Below are positions 16,526 through 24,900 of a stretch of 64,000 bases of DNA, piece after piece. Positions within the stretch are counted from its first letter, which is position 1, and each line of letters begins with the position of its first letter. The stretch is from the NCBI RefSeq assembly GCF_013372265.1, contig NZ_CP054051.1:434001-498000 (forward strand), given 5' to 3'. The position numbers were made by a program, and so were the translations under genes. Under the pieces are notes generated by a model, which saw only the letters and a program-made list of their open reading frames with translations, was not told the DNA's origin and searched no databases. The DNA comes from Aliarcobacter cibarius (GTDB lineage Bacteria; Campylobacterota; Campylobacteria; Campylobacterales; Arcobacteraceae).

Positions 16526-17140
16526 ATGAAAGTAATACTATTATTTTCTTTAATATTTATAGAATTATTTGCAAATGAATGGAAAATACAAAATGATCCA
16601 TATTATAAACATAAGGTCACACAATTTGAAATGTTAAAAGATAAAAGTGATGCTAAAATTGTGATGCTTGGAGACTCTATTACTGATGAGGGTGAATGGA
16701 GTGAGTTATGGGGTAAAGTTGTACAAAATAGGGGTATTAGTGGAGATACTACTAGTGGAGTTTTAGATAGACTTTATACAATTAGTCCAAGTATAGAAGA
16801 AGTTTATATAATGATAGGTGTTAATGATATTATGCGTGGTGCAAAAGCGCAAGATGTATATTTAAACTATGAAAAGATAGTTCAATTCTTCCAAAAAAAA
16901 GGTATTAAAGTAAATATTCAATCTACTTTATACATAGGTGAGAGTAGAAAAAAAGATTTCAATGTAGAAGTTGAAAAATTAAATGAAAAATTAAAACTAT
17001 TTGCTAAACAAAACAATATAAGATTTATAGATTTGAATCAAATTTTATCATCAAATAAAGTTTTGAAAGCAGATTTTACAAAAGATGATTTACATTTAAA
17101 TGGAGATGCTTATAAACTTTGGATAGCAGAGATAAAGTAG
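16526..17140 (+). CDS. exported SGNH/GDSL-family hydrolase
   Basis: The 204-residue protein has a signal peptide (MKVILLFSLIFIELFA) and the SGNH esterase blocks: MLGDSITDEG (nucleophile Ser51), NRGISGDTT (Gly), IGVNDIMRG (Asn) and DDLHLNGDAY (Asp187/His190). It is likely a periplasmic esterase or acylhydrolase; the substrate (lipid, acetylated sugar or peptidoglycan) is unknown. GGAGGGTAATA precedes the ATG. It starts a row of four same-strand genes with gaps of 1, 9 and 17 bases, probably one operon. Confidence 0.88.
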   Translation: MKVILLFSLIFIELFANEWKIQNDPYYKHKVTQFEMLKDKSDAKIVMLGDSITDEGEWSELWGKVVQNRGISGDTTSGVLDRLYTISPSIEEVYIMIGVNDIMRGAKAQDVYLNYEKIVQFFQKKGIKVNIQSTLYIGESRKKDFNVEVEKLNEKLKLFAKQNNIRFIDLNQILSSNKVLKADFTKDDLHLNGDAYKLWIAEIK

Positions 17141-17141
17141 T

Positions 17142-17747
17142 ATGTTAATAAAAAGTAGTGGTGTAAAATTTTTATCATTTTTTATATCATTTTTCTTCAT
17201 AATTTATCTACTCTACTTAATTTACATATCATTTTTTGTAGTTAAAAATCAGTTTATGGATATAGGAGACTCAACTTATGTAAATCAAGTTAGAGTTGAT
17301 GAATATACTAAAAATCTAAGTGATCATTTAACAAAAGATTGTAATAAAGATCAGGTTTGTGAAGTTAAAAATATATTAAACTTTGTAACAAATATACCAT
17401 ATAAAATAAATGATAGTATTGCAAGAACTCCAAAAAAAGTTGTAGAACAAAATTTTGGAGATTGTGATGATAAATCAAATTTGTTAATATCACTTTTAAG
17501 ACAAAAAGATTATGAAGCTTATTTTGTATTAGTTCCTGAACATATATTTGTCATAGTAAATCTTCAAAATATAAATTTAGGTAAACCAACTTTATATATT
17601 AATGATAAAAAATTTTATATTTTAGAAAGTACAGCAACAAATTCAGAAATTGGATTTGATTTGAAATATAAATTAGATGAAATTGAAGCTGTGATTGATC
17701 CATTTATAAATAAAAAATTGATTATAGATAAATTAGATTATAAGTAG
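17142..17747 (+). CDS. membrane-anchored transglutaminase-like protein
   Basis: The 201-residue protein has one N-terminal membrane helix (about 10-33) and an outer domain of the transglutaminase-like Cys protease fold. The likely triad is Cys108 in FGDCDDKS, His134 in VPEHIFVIV, and an acidic or polar residue in LESTATNSEIG (near 162). The pattern FGDCdDKs fits the family well. It starts 1 base after the SGNH gene, so expression is coupled. It may cut or cross-link envelope peptides, but no substrate is known. There is no strong ribosome site of its own. Confidence 0.82.
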   Translation: MLIKSSGVKFLSFFISFFFIIYLLYLIYISFFVVKNQFMDIGDSTYVNQVRVDEYTKNLSDHLTKDCNKDQVCEVKNILNFVTNIPYKINDSIARTPKKVVEQNFGDCDDKSNLLISLLRQKDYEAYFVLVPEHIFVIVNLQNINLGKPTLYINDKKFYILESTATNSEIGFDLKYKLDEIEAVIDPFINKKLIIDKLDYK

Positions 17748-17756
17748 AGGAAAAAA

Positions 17757-18443
17757 GTGAAAACTATTATAATAACTGGTGCTTCAAATGGTATTGGGAA
17801 AGTTTTAGCTGAGAAATTAAGAAATAAGTATCATATTATAAATATTGATATTATTGAAAATAATATAGATAAAGTTGCTTTTCACAAATGTGATTTATCA
17901 AATAAGTTTGAGCTTTTAGAAACTATAAAAAAAATAAAAAATAGTATAGATTCTCTTTATGCAATTATAAATAATGCAGCAAAATTTACACAAAAAAATA
18001 TAAGCGAACAAAGTATAGAAGAGTGGGAAAATATAATTTCTATAAATTTAACGGCACCTTATATACTATCAAAAGAGTTTGCAGAACTTTTAAAAAAATC
18101 AAAAGGACATATCATAAATATCTCTTCAACTAGAGCAATTATGAGTGAAGAGGGTACAGAAGCTTATAGTGCTTCAAAAGGAGGTATTAGTTCATTAACT
18201 CATTCTTTAGCGATATCCTTATCTCCTGAAATAAAGGTAAATTCAATAACTCCTGGATGGATAAATGTTGATAAAAATTATAAACCAACAAAACTAGATA
18301 ATGAACAGCATCCTACAAATAGAGTAGGTGATGCACAAGATATTTTAGATGTAGTTAATTTTTTATTGAAAAATAGAGGTTTTATAACTGCTAGTAATTT
18401 TGTTGTTGATGGTGGAATGACAAAAAAAATGATTTATGTTTAA
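17757..18443 (+). CDS. short-chain dehydrogenase/reductase
   Basis: This is a classical SDR of 228 residues. It has the cofactor loop TGASNGIGK near the N-terminus, NNAA at about 72-75, the catalytic Ser123/124, and YSASK (Tyr137, Lys141). The acidic DI after the second strand suggests NAD(H) rather than NADP(H). The start is GTG at 17757 with AGAGGAAAAAA just upstream. The substrate is unknown. The protein ends DGGMTKKMIYV, where many SDRs have a DGG motif. It sits in a row with the SGNH and transglutaminase-like genes, though it is cytoplasmic. Confidence 0.9.
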   Translation: MKTIIITGASNGIGKVLAEKLRNKYHIINIDIIENNIDKVAFHKCDLSNKFELLETIKKIKNSIDSLYAIINNAAKFTQKNISEQSIEEWENIISINLTAPYILSKEFAELLKKSKGHIINISSTRAIMSEEGTEAYSASKGGISSLTHSLAISLSPEIKVNSITPGWINVDKNYKPTKLDNEQHPTNRVGDAQDILDVVNFLLKNRGFITASNFVVDGGMTKKMIYV

Positions 18444-18460
18444 TTTTATAAAGGTAATAG

Positions 18461-18886
18461 ATGACTTATGAAGAGTGGTTTTTAAAACAAGGAGAATTGC
18501 ATGCAAATGTAATGAAAAAATTGGAAGGGAATACTAAACAAGAGATAATTGAATATTTTAGATTTGAAAATATGGTTAAGAATGAACCAGATTTTTGTCC
18601 TTTGTATAAAGATAATAAGAAATGCCATGATATGGAAGATTTAAATTGTTATTTATGTGCTTGCCCTCATTTTAGATTTGATGATAATGGATTTAAAAAA
18701 AATCCTGATGGAAAAGTACTTTATTCAGTTTGTAGCATAAATTCTAAAAAAGGAAGTGAATATGTGGGTGATAACTATATTCATCAAAATTGTTCAGATT
18801 GTATAGTTCCACATAAAAGAAAATATATAGAAAAGAATTTTCATAGAAATTGGTTTGAAATTATGAAAGATGTTAGAAGTAAATAA
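18461..18886 (+). CDS. cysteine-rich cytoplasmic protein, unknown function
   Basis: I do not recognise this 141-residue protein. It has eight cysteines: C46, C55, C63, C66 and C68 (CYLCAC), C91, C111 and C114 (CSDC), with nearby His residues. There is no signal peptide. Such spacing suggests a zinc or Fe-S site. The N-terminal third is helical (EEWFLKQGELHANVMKKL). AAAGGTAATAG precedes the ATG. It is the last gene of the SGNH-transglutaminase-SDR row and its stop abuts the end of the convergent histidine kinase gene with no gap and no visible terminator. Confidence 0.75.
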   Translation: MTYEEWFLKQGELHANVMKKLEGNTKQEIIEYFRFENMVKNEPDFCPLYKDNKKCHDMEDLNCYLCACPHFRFDDNGFKKNPDGKVLYSVCSINSKKGSEYVGDNYIHQNCSDCIVPHKRKYIEKNFHRNWFEIMKDVRSK

Positions 18887-20110
18887 CTATTTTTCCATAT
18901 CTATTATAAAGTAATTGTATCCATCTTTATGTTTATAAACTAATTTATATTTATGAAGATTTACAATTGCTTTAACAATATAAAGTCCTAGTCCAAATCC
19001 ATTACTTCTTTTTTCTTCTTGATAGAATGCATCAGTATAATAATCTAAACTATTTTTAAGGGCTTCTCCTTTTGAAGCAACTTTTATACTTTTGTTGTTG
19101 GCTTCAATTTTCGCTTTTTTATCTGTACTAAATTTTAGTGCATTGTCTATTAAGTTTTTTAGAGCAATAGACATCATATAAATATCAACATTGAATGTGA
19201 AATTTTCTATATTTTTTTCAATATTGTTAGGATTAATTAGCATTAAATCTATAGTTTTATCAAATATTGTAAGAAAATCAACATCTTCTTTATAAATCAT
19301 GGTGTTTTTTGAAGTAAGTTTTTCTACAGTTGCTAACTCTTTTATAATATCATCCATTCTTCTAAAAGCTTTTTGAAGATTATCTCTAGTTTTTTCATTT
19401 TCTAAGGTTTCTGCTATGAACATAGCCTTTGTTATAGGAGTTTTTAACTCATGCATCATATTTCTCATAAATAAATCTTTTGATTTTGATTGATTATTTA
19501 TAATATTTATAGCTTCATTAAAACTTCTTGCAATTGTTCCAATTTCATCATTTCCAGTATAATTTAGCTTTATATCTTTATTACCTTTTGAAAATTCAAT
19601 AATTTGTCTATTTAGAATTTTAAGTGGTTTTAGTTTTCTAGTTAAAATTTCATACAAAATTAAAAATATTAAAAGTGCTAAAATAAATCCAGCTGATATA
19701 AAAGCAATACTATAATTATGATATTTTGTATCTTTTAGCATAATATTGTAACCATATTGTTGTACATAAATATAAAATGTTTCATCATATTTATAAACTC
19801 TATATGTACCCAAATAATTTTGCGTAATAGTTAATTCTTGAGCATTATTTATAATTTCTAATATTCTGTCTCTATTATCAATAGGTCTAATATTAAACTT
19901 TTTATATAAATCTACGAGTCTCTCTTTTGTTGGATGATCTTGGAAAAGTATTAAGAAATTTTCAGCAATCATCTCATATCTATTTTGTAAATTAGAATCA
20001 TGTCTTTCTTTATCATATCTTATAAACATTGCAAATGTAACAAAGATAGATATAAAAGCCAGAGTAAAGATAATATTTACAAAAGTATTGATAGAGATAT
20101 TTTTTATCAT
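18887..20110 (-). CDS. cprS: sensor histidine kinase, CprS-like
   Basis: This 407-residue inner-membrane kinase has two helices (about 9-30 and 133-153) around a periplasmic sensor of about 100 residues. A HAMP domain (about 155-205), HisKA with MRNMMHELKTPI (His220) and a HATPase domain (LKNLIDNALKFS, FGLGLYIVKAIV) follow. It overlaps the response regulator by 4 bases. In Campylobacter jejuni a pair called CprRS lies beside htrA in the same order and controls envelope and biofilm traits. The name here rests on that context and on domain type. The ATP-lid glycine motif is reduced to NGFGLGL. Confidence 0.85.
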   Translation of the reverse strand: MIKNISINTFVNIIFTLAFISIFVTFAMFIRYDKERHDSNLQNRYEMIAENFLILFQDHPTKERLVDLYKKFNIRPIDNRDRILEIINNAQELTITQNYLGTYRVYKYDETFYIYVQQYGYNIMLKDTKYHNYSIAFISAGFILALLIFLILYEILTRKLKPLKILNRQIIEFSKGNKDIKLNYTGNDEIGTIARSFNEAINIINNQSKSKDLFMRNMMHELKTPITKAMFIAETLENEKTRDNLQKAFRRMDDIIKELATVEKLTSKNTMIYKEDVDFLTIFDKTIDLMLINPNNIEKNIENFTFNVDIYMMSIALKNLIDNALKFSTDKKAKIEANNKSIKVASKGEALKNSLDYYTDAFYQEEKRSNGFGLGLYIVKAIVNLHKYKLVYKHKDGYNYFIIDMEK

Positions 20111-20781
20111 ATTAGTTGATAACCAATACCTCTAACTGATCTAATATATTGTCTGCTATCATCAATATTTGATAATTTTGTTCTTATTCTAGAAATTATT
20201 ACATCGATATTTTTTAAAGATGAATCATCTTCTATATTATCACTTGTGTAAATAAAATCTTCTCTTGATACAACACCATGATTTCTTTGAATTAAAAGTT
20301 TTAAAATATCATACTCCGCCAGAGTCAAATTTAATGCAACATTTTTGAATATGATTTGTAAGTCACTCTCTCTTAGTTCAAAAATTTGATCCTCTTGATT
20401 TTTATTACTATTTGATTTCGAATCAACTCTTTTTAAAATAGTTTTAATTCTAGCTTGAAGTTCTCTTGGATTGTAAGGTTTTGGTAAATAATCATCAGCT
20501 CCACGCTCTAATCCCATAACTTTATCTAAGATGTCATCTCTTGCAGAGCTTATTATTATAGGAATATTTGATTTTTCTCTAATTTTTGGAATCAATTCTA
20601 ATCCATCTATTTCAGGAAGAGTTAAATCCAGAATTAATAATTCATAATCTTTGTTTAAATCAAGCATAGATAACCCATTATAAGGGCTATCTGTAGTTGT
20701 AACATCTATATCAAATGATCTTAAATAATCCGTAATGATTTGAGCTAATTCTAAATCATCTTCTATCATAAGTATTTTAAT
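20107..20781 (-). CDS. cprR: OmpR-type response regulator, CprR-like, probable ATT start
   Basis: The receiver domain shows IEDD at the first strand and the phospho-acceptor Asp in LLILDLTLPE, then the Thr/Ser and Lys positions (ISSA, LPKPY). The C-terminal winged helix follows (LTLAEYDILKLLI, SRIRTKLS, VRGIGYQLI). The first ATG (20769) would remove half of the first beta strand and has no ribosome site. Upstream in frame, ATC ATT AAA ATA CTT gives the normal IKILMIEDD, and AAGGA lies at 20791-20795. I therefore place the start at ATT 20781 (ATC 20784 is equally possible). The gene sits between htrA and the kinase. Confidence 0.85.
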   Translation of the reverse strand: MKILMIEDDLELAQIITDYLRSFDIDVTTTDSPYNGLSMLDLNKDYELLILDLTLPEIDGLELIPKIREKSNIPIIISSARDDILDKVMGLERGADDYLPKPYNPRELQARIKTILKRVDSKSNSNKNQEDQIFELRESDLQIIFKNVALNLTLAEYDILKLLIQRNHGVVSREDFIYTSDNIEDDSSLKNIDVIISRIRTKLSNIDDSRQYIRSVRGIGYQLI

Positions 20782-20796
20782 GATGATATATCCTTT

Positions 20797-22218
20797 TTAT
20801 TTAATTACAAACATTATAGTTTGTCCATATCTATTTACATAAATTCTTTTATGTTTATCATTGTATTTTTTAAGTGCTGTTTCAATATTTGTGAAGTTTT
20901 TAACCTCTACATCTTCTATTTGTATAATTATATCTCCAGCTAAGAAACCAGCCTTTTCAGCTTTAGATTTCGGTTCTACATCTGTTATTAAAACACCACT
21001 AGCATCTGGAGAAAGTCTATACTTCTTTATAACTTCATTAGTTATATTATTTAGCTTTAATCCACCAAGCAAAGTATTAACTTCAGTTTGAACTCCAACC
21101 AAGCTAGTTCTATCTCCTAAAATTATATCTAAACTTATATCTTTTCCATCTCTTTCAATTTCTAAATTGATTTTTTCATTTGGTTTAAATGATGCAATTG
21201 TATTTTGTAATGCATTTCTATCTTTTATTGATTTACCATTTATAGAGTAGATTAAATCTCCTCTTTTTAAACCATATTTAGCAGCTGGTGTATCACTAGA
21301 TATATCTAAAACAACAGCTCCTTCTTTTCTTTTATATACTAGTTTAGAATCTTTTTCAAGTTCACCTATCGCAACTCCTAAATAACCTCTTACAACTTTA
21401 CCATCTACTACAAGTTTAGTTACTACATCTTTTACCATATCAACAGGAATTGCAAATCCTATTCCATCATTTCCACCACTTTTTGATAAAATTGCAGTAT
21501 TTATTCCTATTAGTGCCCCTCTACTATCTACTAATGCTCCACCACTATTTCCAGGATTTATAGATGCATCAGTTTGAATGTAGTTTTCATATTTATTAAT
21601 TCCTACTTTATCTTTATTTAAAGCGGAGATAATACCCATTGTTACAGTATTACCAACACCAAAAGGATTTCCAATAGCAAAAGTTACATCTCCGATTTGA
21701 AGAGAGTTAGAATCTGCTAATTTTATAGGAGTTAGTGGTTTACTAGAATCAATTTTTATTACAGCAATATCGCTATCCCCATCTTTTCCAATTAATTTTG
21801 CAGAATATTCTGTAGGATCATCCCCAATTGTTACGCTTATTTCATCTGCATTTTCAACAACGTGGTTATTTGTTACAATGTATCCATCTTTTGTAACAAT
21901 AACTCCAGAACCAAGTGATCTTTGAACTCTATTTTGTTTAAATTGATTTGAGAACTCTTCTCCAAAAAATTTTCTAAAAAATGGGTCATCGAACATTTGC
22001 ATAGGAAGATTATCAATATTTGAATCTACACTTCTTTTTGCTGAGATATTAACAATAGAATTTACGGATGATTTTATACTATTATTAAAAGATAAAATTT
22101 CAGAAGTAGAGTTTGGGGCTATTCTCTGTGGACTTTTATCCACCTCTTCAAATTCAATAGTTTTTGCAAAAAGTGAAGTAGCCAATACAATAGATGTAAA
22201 AAATAGTTTTTTATTCAA
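20797..22218 (-). CDS. htrA: periplasmic serine protease/chaperone HtrA (DegP)
   Basis: HtrA degrades and refolds damaged periplasmic proteins. The 473-residue protein has a signal peptide (MNKKLFFTSIVLATSLFA), a trypsin-like domain with the triad His119 (TNNHVV), Asp150 (DSDIAV) and Ser225 (NPGNSGGAL), and two PDZ domains (about 275-365 and 385-470). AAGGATTCTAATTTG precedes the ATG. The response regulator starts about 15 bases after the stop, its ribosome site being in the gap. An htrA-regulator-kinase operon suggests feedback between envelope stress and the two-component system. Confidence 0.96.
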   Translation of the reverse strand: MNKKLFFTSIVLATSLFAKTIEFEEVDKSPQRIAPNSTSEILSFNNSIKSSVNSIVNISAKRSVDSNIDNLPMQMFDDPFFRKFFGEEFSNQFKQNRVQRSLGSGVIVTKDGYIVTNNHVVENADEISVTIGDDPTEYSAKLIGKDGDSDIAVIKIDSSKPLTPIKLADSNSLQIGDVTFAIGNPFGVGNTVTMGIISALNKDKVGINKYENYIQTDASINPGNSGGALVDSRGALIGINTAILSKSGGNDGIGFAIPVDMVKDVVTKLVVDGKVVRGYLGVAIGELEKDSKLVYKRKEGAVVLDISSDTPAAKYGLKRGDLIYSINGKSIKDRNALQNTIASFKPNEKINLEIERDGKDISLDIILGDRTSLVGVQTEVNTLLGGLKLNNITNEVIKKYRLSPDASGVLITDVEPKSKAEKAGFLAGDIIIQIEDVEVKNFTNIETALKKYNDKHKRIYVNRYGQTIMFVIK

Positions 22219-22307
22219 ATTAGAATCCTTAAATATAAAAATTTATAATACAAGAAATATAGCAAATCAATGTAAACTATTTTACAATAAAAAGTTAATC
22301 AAGAGTA

Positions 22308-22340
22308 AATTTAAAATAGGCAAAAAGCCTATTTTAAATT
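22308..22340 (-). terminator. hairpin at the end of ilvD
   Basis: AATTTAAAATAGGC (22308-22321) and GCCTATTTTAAATT (22327-22340) form a perfect 14-bp stem with a five-base loop. It overlaps the ilvD stop codon. On the minus strand the T-run is in the loop (TTTTT) and not after the stem, so it may be a terminator or an RNA-stabilising hairpin. Confidence 0.6.
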
Positions 22341-24027
22341 ACAGATCAGTTTTTAAAATAGCACCACTACTTGCATTTGTAACTAAAGCTCTATATTGTC
22401 CTAACCATGAAGATTTAATTGGTTTTTTAACAGGTACAAATTCGTCTCTTCTTTGAGCAATTTCTTCAAATGTTAAATTTACACTTAAAATATATTTGTC
22501 AACATCGATATGAATTTCATCACCGTCTTTTAATAAACCAATCATTCCACCCTCTGCAGCCTCTGGAGAAACGTGACCAATAGATGCTCCTCTTGTAGCA
22601 CCACTAAATCTTCCATCAGTTATAAGTGCAACTTTATCTCCTAGACCCATTCCCATAATAAGACTTGTAGGAGCTAGCATCTCTTGCATTCCAGGACCAC
22701 CTTTTGGACCTTCATATCTAATAACTACAACATCTCCAGCTTTTACTTTACCACTTATAATTCCTTTAATAGCTTCAGGTTGCCCATCAAAACAAACAGC
22801 TTTCCCAGTAAATACTCTACTTCCTGTAATACCAGCAGTTTTAATAACTGCTCCTTGTTCAGCCAAATTACCATATAAAATTGCTAATCCACCAACTTCT
22901 GAATATGGATTGTCTATAGTATGAATTATGTTAGTATCTTTTATGTAAGCATCTTTTATTCTTTCTAAAAGACTTTCACCTGTAATTGTAAGATTGTCTA
23001 AAAGAATATCATCTCCTCTTTTTGACATCTCTTTCATAACAGCATTTACTCCACCAGCTTTATTTATATCTTCCATATGTACAGTGCTTAGAGAAGGAGA
23101 AATTTTTGCAATATGTGAAACTCTTTTTGAAATCTTATTTATGTCTTCAAGATTGAAATTTACACCAGCTTCTTTTGCAATAGCAAGCATATGTAAAACT
23201 GTATTTGAGCTTCCACCCATTGCCATATCTACAGCAAAAGCATTTCTTACAGCTTTTTCATTTAAAATATTTTTTAATTTAAATTTTTCTAATGATGCTC
23301 TATCAAGAGCGATTTCACAAATTCTTCTTGCAGCTTTTCTATATAACTCTTCTCTTTCTTTTGTTAAAGCTAAAATAGTTCCATTTCCTGGTAAAGCAAT
23401 ACCCATGGCCTCCATTAAAGTATTCATAGAGTTAGCAGTAAACATACCAGAACATGAACCTCCACTTGGACAAGCATTACACTCAATATCTTTTAACTCT
23501 TCTTCACTAATATCACCTGCTTCAAATTTTCCAACAGCTTCAAAAGCAGTAGCCAAATCTATTGGAGTACCATCTTTTGTATAACCTTTTTGCATAGCTC
23601 CACCACTTACGAAAACTGTTGGAACATTTACTCTTAATGCTCCCATAATCATACCTGGAACAATTTTATCACAGTTTGGAATAGCGATCATAGCATCTAA
23701 TTTATGTGCATTCATTACAGTTTCAATAGAGTTTGCAATTAACTCTCTACTTGGTAGTGAAAATAACATTCCATCATGTCCCATAGCAATTCCATCATCA
23801 ACACCAATAGTATTGAATTCGAAAGGAACACATCCATTTTTTCTAATTTCATCTTTTATAATAGTTGATACTTTATCTAAGAAAAAATGTCCAGGAATTA
23901 ACTCAATAAATGAATTTGCAACACCAATAAACGGTTTATTAAAATCTTCATCTTTTAATCCAGTTGCTCTAAGTAAAGATCTATGGGGAGTTCTATCAAA
24001 CCCTTTTTTTATCTCATCACTTCTCAT
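22339..24027 (-). CDS. ilvD: dihydroxy-acid dehydratase
   Basis: IlvD dehydrates 2,3-dihydroxy acids to 2-oxo acids in isoleucine and valine synthesis, using an Fe-S cluster. The 562-residue protein is full length. Cluster ligands are seen in NCDKIVPGM and [14 protein letters not shown], and other family blocks in [37 protein letters not shown] and the [13 protein letters not shown] loop. It stands alone on the minus strand; other ilv genes are not in this window. Upstream lies the tRNA cluster promoter on the other strand. No leader peptide or T-box was seen. Confidence 0.97.
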   Translation of the reverse strand: MRSDEIKKGFDRTPHRSLLRATGLKDEDFNKPFIGVANSFIELIPGHFFLDKVSTIIKDEIRKNGCVPFEFNTIGVDDGIAMGHDGMLFSLPSRELIANSIETVMNAHKLDAMIAIPNCDKIVPGMIMGALRVNVPTVFVSGGAMQKGYTKDGTPIDLATAFEAVGKFEAGDISEEELKDIECNACPSGGSCSGMFTANSMNTLMEAMGIALPGNGTILALTKEREELYRKAARRICEIALDRASLEKFKLKNILNEKAVRNAFAVDMAMGGSSNTVLHMLAIAKEAGVNFNLEDINKISKRVSHIAKISPSLSTVHMEDINKAGGVNAVMKEMSKRGDDILLDNLTITGESLLERIKDAYIKDTNIIHTIDNPYSEVGGLAILYGNLAEQGAVIKTAGITGSRVFTGKAVCFDGQPEAIKGIISGKVKAGDVVVIRYEGPKGGPGMQEMLAPTSLIMGMGLGDKVALITDGRFSGATRGASIGHVSPEAAEGGMIGLLKDGDEIHIDVDKYILSVNLTFEEIAQRRDEFVPVKKPIKSSWLGQYRALVTNASSGAILKTDL

Positions 24028-24139
24028 ATTAGTCCTTATAAAAATTTAAAAAAATACTTTTTGATTATACAAATATTCATTTTCAGATTACATTAAAAAT
24101 AGAGTAATTTTATAATTTCAAAAAAAAATTAAAAAACTC

Positions 24140-24168
24140 TTGACAAATATAAAAAAAGCCACTATAAT
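24140..24168 (+). promoter_or_regulatory. consensus sigma70 promoter of the tRNA cluster
   Basis: A perfect TTGACA (24140-24145), 17 bases, then a perfect TATAAT (24163-24168). It lies 46 bases upstream of tRNA-Leu. Full consensus with ideal spacing fits a very strong stable-RNA promoter. Confidence 0.85.
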
Positions 24169-24214
24169 TCCAGTCCAATTTAAGTAAAAACTTAAAAGGG
24201 TTCTTAACAAAAAT

Positions 24215-24301
24215 GCGAGTGTGGCGGAATAGGTAGACGCGCGGGACTTAAAATCCCGTTCCGGTTTCGGAGTGTGAGTTCGATTCTCACCATTCGCACC
24301 A
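24215..24301 (+). tRNA. tRNA-Leu (anticodon TAA)
   Basis: The acceptor arms GCGAGTG (24215-24221) and CATTCGC (24291-24297) pair, with discriminator A and an encoded CCA (24299-24301). The anticodon arm is CGGGA-CTTAAAA-TCCCG, with TAA at 24249-24251. The T arm GTGAG-TTCGATT-CTCAC is clear. A variable arm of class II type precedes it, as expected for Leu. It is the first of three tRNAs from one strong promoter. Confidence 0.96.
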
Positions 24302-24309
24302 CTAAGAGT

Positions 24310-24398
24310 AGAGGATTGACAGAGTTGGTCGATTGTACCGGTTTTGAAAACCGGCGAGGTTCACGCCTCCGAGGGTTCGAATCCCTTGTCCTCTGCCA
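24310..24398 (+). tRNA. tRNA-Ser (anticodon TGA)
   Basis: The acceptor arms AGAGGAT (24310-24316) and GTCCTCT (24388-24394) pair, followed by discriminator G and an encoded CCA. The anticodon arm is CCGGT-TTTGAAA-ACCGG with TGA at 24345-24347. A long variable arm (GAGGTTCACGCCTC) marks class II, and the T arm is GAGGG-TTCGAAT-CCCTT. It lies 8 bases after tRNA-Leu. Confidence 0.95.
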
Positions 24399-24438
24399 CT
24401 TAAATAATCAAATTTTACTTTTTTGATTTGTCTTTGTT

Positions 24439-24514
24439 GGAGGTATAGCAAAGCTGGTAATGCCTCGGATTGCAAATCCGACATGCGTTGGTTCGAGTCC
24501 GACTACCTCCTCCA
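24439..24514 (+). tRNA. tRNA-Cys (anticodon GCA)
   Basis: The acceptor arms GGAGGTA (24439-24445) and TACCTCC (24504-24510) pair, followed by TCCA. The anticodon arm is TCGGA-TTGCAAA-TCCGA with GCA at 24472-24474. The T arm is GTTGG-TTCGAGT-CCGAC, and the variable loop is short. It is the last tRNA of the cluster. Confidence 0.96.
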
Positions 24515-24627
24515 ATCTATTTAATTTTCTTCAAGTTAGACTTTCACAACAATTATTTCACGATTAATTTGGTATTATTCCGCACTTTATTTCAAAAGAA
24601 TAAAATATTACAAAAAAGGAACGCAAA

Positions 24628-24870
24628 ATGAAAAAAATTTTATTAGCATCAGCTGTAGCAGTGGCATTATTTACAGGTTGTACAGAAGATAAAAAACCAG
24701 CAGAAACAAAAGTGGAAGCTCCTAAAACAGAAACTGCAAAAGCAGTAGAAGCTGTAAAAGAAGCAACAGCAGAAGTAAAACAAGAAGCTAAAGAAGCAAC
24801 AACTGCAGTTAAAGATGCTGCTCAAGAAGTAAAAGAAGCAGTAACTGCTCCTGCAGAAGATAAAAAATAA
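24628..24870 (+). CDS. small lipoprotein with Ala/Glu/Lys heptad-like repeats
   Basis: I do not recognise a function. The 80-residue precursor has a lipoprotein signal (MKKILLASAVAVALFTGC, lipid Cys at 18). The mature part is almost only A, E, K, V, T and P, in short repeats such as VKEA-TAEVKQEAKEA-TTAVKDAAQEVKEA. This should form a long amphipathic helix or coiled coil, as in Lpp-like or LEA-like proteins. AAAAAAGGAACGCAAA precedes the ATG. It is a single gene with a strong terminator. A cell-envelope structural or stress role is a guess. Confidence 0.8.
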   Translation: MKKILLASAVAVALFTGCTEDKKPAETKVEAPKTETAKAVEAVKEATAEVKQEAKEATTAVKDAAQEVKEAVTAPAEDKK

Positions 24871-24874
24871 TTAA

Positions 24875-24900
24875 ATAAATCCGTGTTTTCACGGATTTAT
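24875..24900. terminator. bidirectional Rho-independent terminator
   Basis: ATAAATCCGTG (24875-24885) and CACGGATTTAT (24890-24900) form a perfect 11-bp stem with a TTTT loop. It lies between the lipoprotein gene and the convergent Cys-motif membrane gene, whose stop (24897-24899) is inside the stem. Confidence 0.8.

Noticed and set aside
22994-23584. 196-codon plus-strand open frame
   Set aside because: It lies fully antisense to ilvD, whose motifs are intact; it has no ribosome site or recognisable domain.
24302-24484. 60-codon minus-strand open frame
   Set aside because: It overlaps tRNA-Ser and tRNA-Cys; the frame reads through tRNA structure.
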